From: Orychophragmus violaceus
Lineage: Eukaryota; Streptophyta; Magnoliopsida; Brassicales; Brassicaceae
Direction of reading: 5' to 3'
Assembly: GCA_030180135.1 (NCBI GenBank)
Contig: CM058233.1
Location: 56,502,500 to 56,566,499, forward strand
DNA length: 64,000 bases
Part shown: positions 19,728 through 30,338 of the stretch, one piece after another
Position numbering within the stretch: position 1 is the first letter of the stretch
Layout: each line of letters opens with the position of its first letter
Notes under the pieces: generated by a model
Told to the model about the DNA's origin: nothing
Database searches by the model: none
What the model saw: the letters and a program-made list of their open reading frames with translations, nothing else
Translations under genes and position numbers: made by a program

Positions 19728-20879
19728 ACAATCCTTGGATATGTGTCCCGGTCGTCTGCATTGGTAACATTTCACCGCTTGTTGATTCTCAAGAGCGGCA
19801 TGGCCTTGTTGCGGATAAGGACATAACGGCTTGACGTTCCCCCGCTTCTGGCAGTTGTAACACAATCTGGCCCGACAATCTCCTGAATGCTTCTTTCCGC
19901 ACTTCCATCACACTTGCTGCAGAGGCACGACATCACGACATGAATGGCATTCGAGGTTTCCCAATTCCTTTTCATCCCATTATTTTGCACATTCTGGGAC
20001 TGCTTAAGCTCCTCCTCCAGCCCAATCTCAGCCATTACTGTCTTCTCAATCAGATCATGGATGTCGTAATAGTCCCTCATATTACAAAGATTCTTGAGCT
20101 CGATCCTCATTCCTTTGAGGAATCAGCGCATCAACCCCCACTCACTCAGATACCCGCCTGCAAACCTCCTGAGACGGTTGAACTCTTCTCCATAGTCCCT
20201 CACAGTCTTGTTTCCTTGAAAAAGATAATGGCTTTTTCTCTCCAGGTTGTCCATAACGTCTAGCAGAAAATACTTCTTGAAGAAGGCTTCCTGAAAATCT
20301 GCCCAAGTCAGCTCATGGCGCCTTTGCGGTCTCTCCACTACTCCTTCCCATCATACCAAAGCGTCATTTTTAGGTAGTGAACCGTTAGATCCTTACCGAA
20401 CTCCACTGGACACTTGACTTCTCCATACTCCTCTCAAACTTCTTCCTCCAGTTGTCTGCAACGATTGTCCCTCTGGGAAAAAGCTCCATCTGCATATCCA
20501 TCAAATGCGTCATCATGCTCCAATTGGAGAATCCATGCACATGTCCCGATGCTTTAGGCGGCGGCGGTGGCTGCTTAACCACTACTGGTGGGGGCGGTGC
20601 TACACCTAACCCTCCTCGAACGTAACCCGTTCCTCCTGCAACATAACCCGCTCCTCTTGCTGCGTATTCTGCACCATCTACAACATTTAACACAACTCCT
20701 AGAGCACCTGCAACACTTGTAGCACCTCCTACAACACCACCTCCACCTCCAGCATTTGCCTCACGAAAAGCTAACAACTCTTGCACAAGGGCGGCATCCA
20801 CAACTATCTGACCCATACCCAAAACTACTCCTACCAGATTTCCTGCAACTTCCTCATGACTCGCAAGAGTCCCATTCAC
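19728..20879 (-). pseudogene. Gag with CCHC zinc knuckle, array C copy 1
   Basis: 20385-20879 is a glycine/proline-rich N-terminal part. 20123-20338 is the gag core (LTWADFQEAFFKKYF, then EEFNRLRRFAG). A CX2CX4HX4C knuckle, CYQCRRPGHISKDC, is encoded at 19728-19769. Gag would package the RNA. The pieces lie in different frames. Confidence 0.75.
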
Positions 20880-21144
20880 GCTACCTGTTGATGCAGATCA
20901 GGTCATGACCATGGTGGCATGATAGACTAGCGTGACCCCATTTCTCTTAGGCTGCATCATGATACAAAAGATAGATGAGTGAGTCACTACGGCTAACTCA
21001 CTTACCGAAGAGTATATAAGAAGGTCGATCTGGGCGGTGTTCTAGAATCAAGATTTTAGAAAGCCCATTTGAAAATCTCTGAAACCATTTTGAAATCCCA
21101 ATATTAATACACTACCACTAACTACCCGTCTACACTTAACCCCC

Positions 21145-21156
21145 GCTCTGATACCA
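21145..21156 (-). other. Primer-binding site of array C (tRNA-Met type)
   Basis: GCTCTGATACCA is the complement of the common plant LTR-element primer site TGGTATCAGAGC, two bases from the LTR. Confidence 0.85.
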
Positions 21157-21158
21157 AT

Positions 21159-22687
21159 TGTAACGACCCGTAGGGATCATGAACATAACATATCAACTTC
21201 CACATCACACATACACAACCACTTAAACCACAACCACATCTCCATAACCACATTCTCAATCTCATAATACGTACCGCTTTATTAGGTACCAATGTAAAAG
21301 TCTTACAAAACCAAATCCAAATCATCTTAAATCAAAACCGAAAGAATCACATAAGTCTTAAACAATAAACAAGTGACGCCAAACCCCCCAAAATATAGCA
21401 CCACACCCGATCATTCCTCTTGCAACTCTTCGGGATTACTAGCAAAACAGAGAGGGGTGAGTAATTTGGATTACCCAGAGAGTGTAGGCCCTAGGGATCC
21501 ATAAAATTATCTCGATCACCAACAAACAACAAAACATAAGAACAATGATAATATCACCTCAAAACATCACCCCAAACGAGGCACTCACATACCAAACAAG
21601 ACACCTACTCTTCCTAGACTCCACACGGATACTCGAGCACTCTCTCGATACTTGTGGTCCATAGTCTTGCTGATGTCAAAAGTTAACACCCTGAACATCC
21701 CATGGGCCCCATGTATGTACCGCAAGGTCAAAGCCATGTACATTCCGTGGTATCACCAACATCGTTGCCTTTACCGGCATTCCCGTCTGTCACCCACCTG
21801 ACGAACAACAAGTCACCACCATGTACTTCGGCCCACGTGCCCGGCAAGAAATAGTGATCTCTACTACAATCTCTACACAACAACAACGATACGTAAACAC
21901 CAGTCATACAATCATGCAACGTTTTCGGTTTAGTGATAACCTAATGTTCTAGGTGCTTTCAATCGCATCACCACAAGTCAACAAATAGATCTCACGTTCT
22001 ATCTAGCTAAGTTGATACTATCAATGAACTTATGTCCAGTATTTGTGAATGATAAATATAAAGTTCACGACCGGTACTCACCTTATACTTAGTTCAGAGA
22101 TACGATGGTAGATCTTATGAGAGAGGCGAGAACAGAATCGCAGACTCAGATATACAATTAGAGAAAGGGTTAGATCAGATCTAGAATCAGAGATCAAAAT
22201 AGATCCACTATCTAGAGATATAACCTTAGAAACTAGACGATCGGAGAAAATGTCACTTAAACGAGTCTAGTAGACAACAACTCGGGGTTCTGGATTGAAA
22301 ATGGCCTGCGGCGGACGAAGGTGGCGAACAACAGTTTTCCGGCGAACTCCGGCGGCGATTGCAGTTTTCCGATGATGGCGGACTGCGTCGCTCTGGTGAC
22401 AGACGGCGGTGCTCTATGGACGGCGATCGGCTCCGGTAATCTCAGGCGATCGGAGAACGGTAGGTCCGGTGGTCTGCTCCGGTGGTCGTCGATCGTTGTT
22501 CGGTCGGCTGCTCCGGTGGCTCGGGATCTCGACAGGGTTCCGCTGCTCTCTGAACTTATGATTTCAAAGGGGGTTCACCTCTTTTTATAAGGAGAGGGGG
22601 TGGAGACCTAGGTTTTCTGGAGTGGGCTATAGGCTTATGGTCTACTTCACTCCCTTCTTCCCGTTGGGACCTAAACGGTCCGTGACA
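21159..22687 (-). repeat. Complete middle LTR of array C
   Basis: It runs from TGTAACGACCC to GGTCCGTGACA, 1529 bases. It serves as the right LTR of copy 1 and the left LTR of copy 2, since internal sequence continues on both sides. Confidence 0.85.
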
Positions 22688-23650
22688 ATTCTCCCCCACC
22701 AATCGAGAACTTTCCCCCAACTTCCTTAATTTCCAAGCGAACCACCAGAATCCGTAAACAATTCAGGATGACTCAACTTTAGCTGCAACTCAAGTTTCCA
22801 AATCTCTTCATGGATTCCATCTCTCTCCCATTGAATCAATACCATTTTGGTTCTCTTTCCATTGAAATTTGACTCACGGCGATCCATAATTCCAACATGC
22901 TTACTGATCACAGACATGTTATGGTTGACATCCTACGGTTGCTCAGGCAAGATCAATTTCGGTTCACAAAAAACTCTCCGCAAGACAGACTCATGAAATA
23001 CATTGTGAAAATTAGGCAAATCTTGTGGTAACTCTTACTTGTTTGCCACATCTCTGAGTCTCTCTATAATCACAAACTCCCCTTATACCTTTGCCTCAGC
23101 TTTTTCAACTTGCGGTTCGGATCGTTCCCCCAGAATGTTCTCATCTTAAGATACACTGAATCTTCTACTGCGAATTTGAAATCCTTGATCCACAAAACTC
23201 TTTTGACGTTCATATGCTTCCTTTAGCATTTCCTTTAGTGATTCCACTTGCTTTACCATCTCTTGGATTACTTTCTGCTCTAGATTACGTCTCTCCCCCT
23301 CCTCGGTCCAGCATAAGGGGTCTTGTAAGTTCTACCATACAAAACCTCATATGGCGATATACCTATGCTCGAGTGTTAGCTGTTGTTGTATGCAAACTCG
23401 ACTAGCGGTAGATACTTCACCCCCTTGCCTTCCCATTCTAGCACACAAGCTCTTAATATATACTCCAATGTCTGAATGGCCGCTTAGAATGTCCATTAAT
23501 CTGAGGATGATATGTCGTACTGAGTTGCAATTTCTTCCCCATTGGCTTTCTAGAATATTGAAGTGAACTTTGGATCTCTATCCGACACGATACTGATTGT
23601 CGTCCCCGTGCAACCTCTCGATGAAATCCACACACTTCTGGGCTAGAATA
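22688..23650 (-). pseudogene. Partial second internal region of array C (integrase end only)
   Basis: Starting at the purine-tract complement, the sequence repeats 16216-17140 of copy 1 with many substitutions, including the leader GTTCTCATCTTAAGATACAC and the integrase C-terminal and core region. It stops near GGCTAGAATAT (17131 in copy 1) and jumps into LTR sequence, so the rest of pol, all of gag and the start of the next LTR are deleted. Confidence 0.7.
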
Positions 23651-24413
23651 TATGGGCTGAAATCGAAATAAGAAACAACCATCCCCCATAAGATAACACC
23701 ACACCCGATCATTCCTCCTGCAGTTCTTCAGGATTACCTGCAAAATAAAGAAAGATGAGTAATTTGGATTACCCAGAGAGTTCATGCCCTAGGACCCACA
23801 GACTTATCTCGATTACCAACTAACAACAAAACATAAGAACAATGATAATATCACCTCAAAAACATCACCCCAAACGAGGCACTTACATACCAAACAAGAC
23901 ACCTACCTTCCTAAACTACCCACATATACTCGAGCACTTTCTCGATACTCATGGTCTATAGTCCCGCTGATTTCCAAAGTTAACACCCTGAACACCCCAT
24001 GGGCCCGACGTTTGTACCGCAAGGTCACAGCCCCGTACATCCCATGGTATCACCAATATCATTGCCTTTACCGGCATTTCCACAAGGTCTCGTCACGCCC
24101 CCTAACAAAGGACACATCACCGCCATGTACTTTGGCCCACGTGCACTGCAAGCAAGAGTGATCTCTACTACAATCTATAACAACAAAAATACGCAAACAC
24201 CATTCATACAATCAAGCAACGTTTTCGGTTTAATGATAACCTAATGTTCTAGGTGCTTTCAATCGCATCACCACAAGTCAACAACTAGATCCAACGTTCT
24301 ATCTTGCTAAGTTGGTACTATCAGTGGACTTATGTCCTGCTATTTGTGAGTGATAAAGATATAGTTCACGACCGGTCACCTTAGACTTAGATCAGAGATA
24401 CGATGGAAGATCG

Positions 24414-24480
<67 letters not shown>

Positions 24481-24822
24481 TGGGAACAAAATCAGAGACT
24501 TGGATCTATAATCGGAGATCAGGTTAGATCAGATCTAGTATCGGCGATCAAGATAGAACAAAATCGCGGTCGTCGGCGGTCGGCTGCTCTGGTGTTTGGT
24601 GGTCGGCAGTCAGCTCCAACGGTAATCGATCGTCGGTTGGTTGGTTGATCCGGTGGCTTAGGATCTTGACAGGGTTCCGCCTCTCTTTGCATTTCTGATT
24701 TCTAAGGAGGGTGCATCTATTTATATATAGAGAGAGGGGTGGAGACCTTGGTTTTCTTGAGCATGAACATAAGGTCCACTTCACTCCCTTCTTCCTTCTT
24801 GGGCCCTAAACGGGCCGTGACA
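23651..24822 (-). repeat. Truncated right LTR of array C
   Basis: It resumes about 260 bases into the LTR and ends in GGGCCGTGACA at 24822. It carries a (GA)n tract at about 24418-24478 that the other two LTRs lack. GTAAT follows and could be the target duplication of the array. Confidence 0.75.
24418..24478. repeat. (GA)n microsatellite in the right C LTR
   Basis: About 30 uninterrupted GA units; the other LTRs have only a short GAGAGAG at this place. Confidence 0.95.
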
Positions 24823-24829
24823 GTAATGT

Positions 24830-25137
24830 TTAAAGTGGATTCAAGGTCGAACCTTTCATTTGGAATGCATCTAGTGTGGAATAAGGCTCAACCACCTGAC
24901 CCAAATCCTCCAGCAATTTCAGTTTTCGCTCAAATTCAAATTTGTTTGACAAAGCTTGAAACAACAAGAGCATCGTAATTAAAGTGTTAGGTTACATAGT
25001 TGCGTCAGAGCATAAACCAGAAGAAGAATCATAAGTTCTCGAGCTGACAAGACATGAAGTATATCAAAGGGTACAATAGATCGACAAGGCAAACTGCATT
25101 TACCCTTTCGGCATTCTTTTTCACCAACTCAAAGTAG
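24830..25137 (-). other. Exon-like fragments of an unrecognised gene
   Basis: Two short frames on the - strand look coding. At 25028-25137 a polypyrimidine run plus GCAG precedes YFELVKKNAERVNAVCLVD and ends in a stop. At 24830-24973 a frame of 47 residues contains NKFEFERKLKLLEDLGQVVE. The obvious splice of the two is out of frame. I do not recognise the protein. They may be the decayed 3' end of a host gene cut off by array C. Confidence 0.3.
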
Positions 25138-25139
25138 CT

Positions 25140-27340
25140 GCAAAAAAAAAAAAACGAAAAATGAGGAAAATGTCAGAAACTCAGTGTCTTAGGAATATGA
25201 AAGTTTTGAAATTGCGGGCGTGAGAAGATCAGTATAAAATGAGATTGGAAGAAATGGAAAAGGCAATATGGATAACTTCATAGAGCCTTGTATTCACTGA
25301 TTTTTGCTACCTTCATCGGAAATTCCCAAATCTGTGTATGCTAATATATCTAAGTTTTACCCTAGATTTATCATGCATGTGCAAATAAACATAAAAAGTA
25401 GTATAAAAGATGTTGAATTTATAAAGACTCAAGTTACTTATTAAGTTTTCGTTTCGAATTAAGCTAAGCAAATAATATGTAAGTAAACAAGACAAAGCAA
25501 TAAACCGTTTCTAAATCAATGAAATAAAACGCTAGGCTTATGGATTTTTTTTAGGAAATCAAAATTGCAAGTTAATTAGTCATGATTCAAATAATGTTTT
25601 AGTACTCAAAACACAATAACAAAGTCAACTAACATTCAATGCGAAAATTATTATGTCTAACAACCTAGATTTCTAAGTAATTAAATATGCATTCATATCA
25701 AAATCCCAAAACTAAAACAAATAGTTATTTTGCTCACCTAAATCTCTTTCAAGCTAATTAACCGATTATCCCAAAACTAAAACAAACTGTTTATTTTATA
25801 TTTTTCAAATTAATAATAATAACTATTATAAAATTCATTATATAAAATTGGTTTACCTATAACAAACATATCTAGTAATATCTTACCGATATTATGTATA
25901 TCTGCTAAATATAATAACACAATGATTGAAATTAATATAATAAAAAAATAAAAATAAGGTTAATATAGTAAAAAATTTAATTTCATTAAGGATAATCTAG
26001 TAATCAACCAATCTGATAGTCAATAAAAGCTCAAAACACTTCCAATTAATATAAAGATATTACAATATATGATTTTAAGTAAAATTTTGATTATTTCACT
26101 AAGGCTATTTTGATCATTCTAAAGTAGACTAATATGTGAGTCAGACTAAATATTTTCTAATTTATTATTTTATTTAAAATGTATATATAATATACTTTTA
26201 ATATCATCTTTTAAAATATATATATATATTGTTTTTTCTTTTATAACATAATCTTTAAAAACATATTTTTAAAATGTTTTGATTTTTTCGAAAATAATTA
26301 AATAAATTGTAACTATTATTAAAAGTTATTATAAATTAATTTTTATTTACATTTTCATCTATAAAATAAAAACGAAATTATATATATATATATATATATT
26401 CTATAACCATAACTAAATTATTAAAATAAATGATAAATATAATTACTAACTTGATACATAAATAATTTTAATAAATTATAAACTCAAATTTAAGTAAGTA
26501 GACACATCAAACAATACAAATTCATGTATTTAACATATTTCAACTTTAAAAAAAACATTAACATAAATTATTTAATATTAATTAAATTTTAATTTATAAA
26601 ATAAAAAATTAATGGTAGAATACTAAAAATTTGTTTGATATATTTTAAATTTGATAAAAATATTAAATTTAGTCAATGTTTATATTATTAGAAGATATAA
26701 TGTGTTAGATTATGGTTGATGTTTGTTAATATTGTAGTTTTTTGCGGGTTTTTTCTATCAAAATTTGTAAAATATTTAAATCTGTACAAAACATATTAAA
26801 AATAAATTAATTAATAGATTAACCAACAATCAAATATTATAAAATTATAATTTTTCATTACTATAAAGCGGATTTTATATACGGAATCATAATTAAAATA
26901 TCTTTATTTCCAATATACAACTTCTACTAAATAATACACAATTCCTCTTAAGAAAATTTAAATTATTAATTTTTCCTTATTATACGTGTTACATAATTAT
27001 AAATAAAATTATATTGAATAATAAAAAATAGAATTATTAACAAAATCCTAACTAAAACTTAAAATTTTATAATTTTTTTTTATTTGATAGTTTGATGTTT
27101 TGGATTTTTTCACACATATTAAAAATATTGTTTTTATTATTTATTTTTTGTTTTGTTTTTGTTTTTAATAAATATTCCATCATTTATATTTTTATATATA
27201 TATATATATACAATTCTATTTAAAGTTTTAAATAAAATACAATAATTAAAGTTTAAAACATTAATTTTTTAGAAATAAAAAAAATCTAAAACATCAGTCT
27301 TTCAAATACCGAGAGACTAAAATATATCCTCATTTTTGAC
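25140..27340. other. AT-rich intergenic DNA
   Basis: No gene or recognisable element is visible. The part from about 25500 to 27300 is very AT-rich, with long A/T runs and several (TA)n tracts (about 26219-26230, 26380-26400, 27196-27214). It separates the transposon pile from the ankyrin/AAA+ gene. Confidence 0.7.
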
Positions 27341-27413
27341 CGGTAAAATATAATTGATTAAAGTCTAATATAAATTAGCGAAGGAGTTGACAAACAAAAA
27401 TTAGCTAAAGGAA

Positions 27414-27423
27414 GGCGCCAAAA
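27414..27423 (-). promoter_or_regulatory. E2F-like site upstream of the ankyrin/AAA+ gene
   Basis: GGCGCCAAAA reads TTTTGGCGCC on the other strand, which fits the E2F consensus TTTSGCGC. It lies about 260 bases upstream of the ATG. A CCACGTAA element follows at about 27427. Function is not shown by sequence alone. Confidence 0.3.
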
Positions 27424-27685
27424 GGTCCACGTAAAGTCAGGTAAGGGTAAAATCGTCTCTTAGATAACAAATATGATTAAAGGGGACGAGGAAGAGAAGA
27501 GAGAGAAAGACTAGTTGGTGAAAGAGGAAGACGCGGAGGGACTCTAATTCTAATCTATTATTTCTTCTTTCTTCTCCGCAGACGCACTGAATCTCTCTCC
27601 GGAAAATCCTCTGAACAAAAATCTCCCCAAAAAATTCAACTTTGGGGGCAAAGATCTTGTAATCGAGGAGGTAGAGGATCGAACA

Positions 27686-29707
27686 ATGAACCGACAAGTC
27701 GGCGGAGGAGGACAGCGGCTGAGATCCGCTAGACCTACAACAATTCACGATTGCGCCCACTCCGGCGACCTCATTTCATTGCAGAGGCTTCTCAAAGACA
27801 ATCCTTCTCTTCTCAATGAACGCAATCCCGTCGTATGATTCTTGCTGACTCTCTTTCTCCTGAAACCCCGATTTGGGGATGTGTTGAATTCGGCAGATTT
27901 TTAGTTTGACATTTGAAGAAATTATGATCCAAAACAGTTTCTCTCTGTGCAAAAGATTCAAATTTGTATGATTGGAATGCAGATGTATCACACGCCACTA
28001 CATGTTTCTGCTGGGAATGGCAATCTTGATATAGTCAAGTATCTCCTCGATTGGGCAGGATCTGAGAAAGTTGAGTTGGAAGCAATGAACACCGTAAGCT
28101 TCTGATCTTAATTTTCTTTCTGATTGCTTTTTTTTTTCAGAGCTTTTGGTTTTGTATTCATTTATATAACTTCATGTGCTGCTCTATCAATTTCTTTTCA
28201 GTATGGTGAAACTCCATTGCACATGGCAGCCAAGAACGGGTGCAATGAAGCTGCGAAGCTACTCCTTGGCCGTGGTGCTCATATCGAAGCCAAAGCCAGC
28301 GTAATTTGTCTTCTTTCTTCTAAGTTTAAATGTGGAACAAAACATCTAAAGACAACAGCTTGGATTTATCTGGTTTGGTTTATGCAGAACGGTATGACAC
28401 CATTGCATCTTGCCGTGTGGTACTCAATCACGTCCAAGGACATCTCAACTGTTAAGACATTGCTCGACAATAACGCAGATTGCAGCGCAAAAGATAATGT
28501 ATGATCCTCTTTAAGTTGATGGTTCTTTTGTAATTGTAATATTACTCGTGTGATTTTGCATTTCCAGGAAGGGATGACTCCTTTGGACCATCTACCTCTA
28601 GGACAGAGCAGTGAAAAGTTACGGGAATTATTGCGCTGGTTTCTCCAAGAGCAGAGGAAAAGAAGTGCGCTTGAGGCATGCGGTAAGACAAAAGCCAAGA
28701 TGGATCTACTTGAAGAAGAGTTGTCAAATATAATTGGACTAAGCGAGCTTAAGACACAACTGAGGAAATGGGCTAAAGGAATGCTTTTGGATGAGAGGCG
28801 TAGGGCTCTTGGGATAAACATTGGAACTCGAAGACCTCCGCATATGGCATTTCTTGGAAATCCTGGGACAGGTGAGAGATATTTTATGCTTCTCTTTCTT
28901 TAAAAGAAATCAATGCATGACTGTTTTAGCTTGACACATTTTGTTTCTAACAGGTAAAACCATGGTTGCTCGGGTTCTCGGGAAGTTGCTTCACACGGTT
29001 GGAATTTTACCAACCGACAAGGTAACAGAAGTACAGCGCACGGACTTGGTTGGTGAGTTTGTTGGTCATACGGGGCCAAAGACCAGGAGAAAGGTAACAA
29101 ACACTGTTTAAATTTGTCGTTTGTGGGTTTGGTATTCAGAATCTAATAAGATCTTCCAATCTCTGGACAGATCCAAGAAGCTGAGGGAGGAATTCTCTTT
29201 GTTGATGAAGCATACAGGTTGATCCCAATGCAAAAGGCAGATGACAAGGACTACGGTCTAGAAGCTCTGGAAGAAATAATGTCTGTCATGGACACGGGGA
29301 AAATCGTGGTGATATTCGCGGGATACAGCGAGCCAATGAAGCGTGTGATCGCATCGAACGAAGGGTTTTGCAGAAGGGTCACAAAGTTTTTCAATTTCAG
29401 TGACTTCAGTGCCAAGGAACTGGCAGAAATACTTCACATCAAGATGAACAGCCAAGGAGAGGACACTATGTTCTATGGTTTCAGATTGCATGAGTCGTGC
29501 ACTCTGCAGGCGATAGCGTCAGTGATTGAGAGAGAAACCACCGAGAAGAAGAGGATGGAGATGAACGGAGGATTGGTGGACACGTTGTTGGTTAATGCGA
29601 GGGAGAATCTTGATCTTCGGCTTAGCTTTGAATGTGTTGACACTGAAGAGATTTGTACAATCAGGTTGGAGGATTTAGAGGCTGGACTTCGAGTTTTCTC
29701 GCAGTGA
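27686..29707 (+). CDS. Ankyrin-repeat AAA+ ATPase (CbbX-like), seven exons, intact
   Basis: Exons at 27686-27832, 27983-28093, 28202-28300, 28388-28498, 28568-28871, 28954-29093 and 29171-29707 join with GT-AG introns and no stop, giving 482 residues. The N-terminus has three to four ankyrin repeats (TPLHVSAGNGNLDIVKYLL, TPLHMAAKNGCNEAAKLLL, TPLHLAVWYSITSKDIST). A charged linker follows, then a AAA+ domain with Walker A GNPGTGKT split by intron 5, Walker B ILFVDEAYRL, sensor-1-like VVIFAGYSEPM and the arginine region NEGFCRRVTKFF. The AAA+ part is of the CbbX/SpoVK type. Length and layout match, from memory, the Arabidopsis protein At3g24530 (AAA-type ATPase/ankyrin). The substrate is unknown; ankyrins suggest a protein partner and there is no obvious transit peptide. 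This is the only intact host gene seen. Confidence 0.93.
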
Positions 29708-30010
29708 GAAGATTACAGATTCAAGTTTCTGATGGCTCATTGATTATTGGTTAGTATTACAAATTGTATTGATTCAATTCTTTATGTTTTGCCCCTCTCC
29801 AGATCTTTTAGGAGGAGAGGCTGTGGTTTTCAACTTCCATTGTCACTGATCGATCGATTTGTGTTGCATTACGAGAATATTGCTATTTTGTCATTTTTAG
29901 TACTTTTTTTAAAAGAAAATGTTAAATTAATTTAAAAAACTGTTTTACACAGAATGTAGCTTCAGTTTTAAAAGTGTCTAAGATAAAACTGATCTTTAAA
30001 AATCATTAGT
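29708..30010. other. 3' flank of the ankyrin/AAA+ gene
   Basis: T-rich 3' UTR-like sequence. I see no other gene. A/T runs near 29900-29940 could hold the poly(A) signals. Confidence 0.5.
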
Positions 30011-30338
30011 ATGTCCTTGAAGCAAACTGGAGATGCATTACGCCTGAGTAATTGGAGGCTCCCATATGTGCAAGAGACGAGATCATGTTGCGAACCATCT
30101 AGTCTACTGTTCGAACCAAAACAGAGAATTAGAGAGGGGTTTTCCTTGAATTATCTTCTTTCGTTGCCAGATTATATACATGACGGCTTGAAATAGGTAC
30201 CTAAATAGGTAGATCCGACATTTGTTTTCCTGTTGGTTCGCTAAAGCTGCAGTACTTGTGACCAAACAGTCTCTGTCCCAACAATTTCAAGATTTCCCCG
30301 GAGTAAGAACAGTTAAAAACACACATGATCTTTGTTTT

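Larger units (their letters stand above)
14745..24822 (-). mobile_element. Chromovirus-like Ty3/gypsy array C with three LTRs
   Basis: The order is LTR (14745-16215, left part displaced by element A), internal region (16216-21158), LTR (21159-22687), partial internal region (22688-~23650) and truncated LTR (~23651-24822). Both internal parts begin with the same ATTCTCC(C/T)CCACC purine-tract complement after GTGACA. The primer site is of the tRNA-Met type. Protease, RT, RNase H and integrase are present in the first copy, all with stops. I see no chromodomain. Tekay/Del-like is a guess based on LTR length and primer site. Confidence 0.8.

Noticed and set aside
20385..20879. Glycine/proline-rich frame that could be taken for a cell-wall or RNA-binding protein.
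   Set aside because: It is the N-terminal gag part of chromovirus C, followed in order by gag core, knuckle, protease and RT.
24548..24784. Frame on the - strand in the right C LTR.
   Set aside because: Lies inside LTR sequence repeated at 14745-16215 and 21159-22687 where it is not conserved.
28366..28821. Frame of about 150 codons antisense to the ankyrin/AAA+ gene.
   Set aside because: It is antisense to coding exons 4 and 5 and has no domain; a shadow of the real gene.
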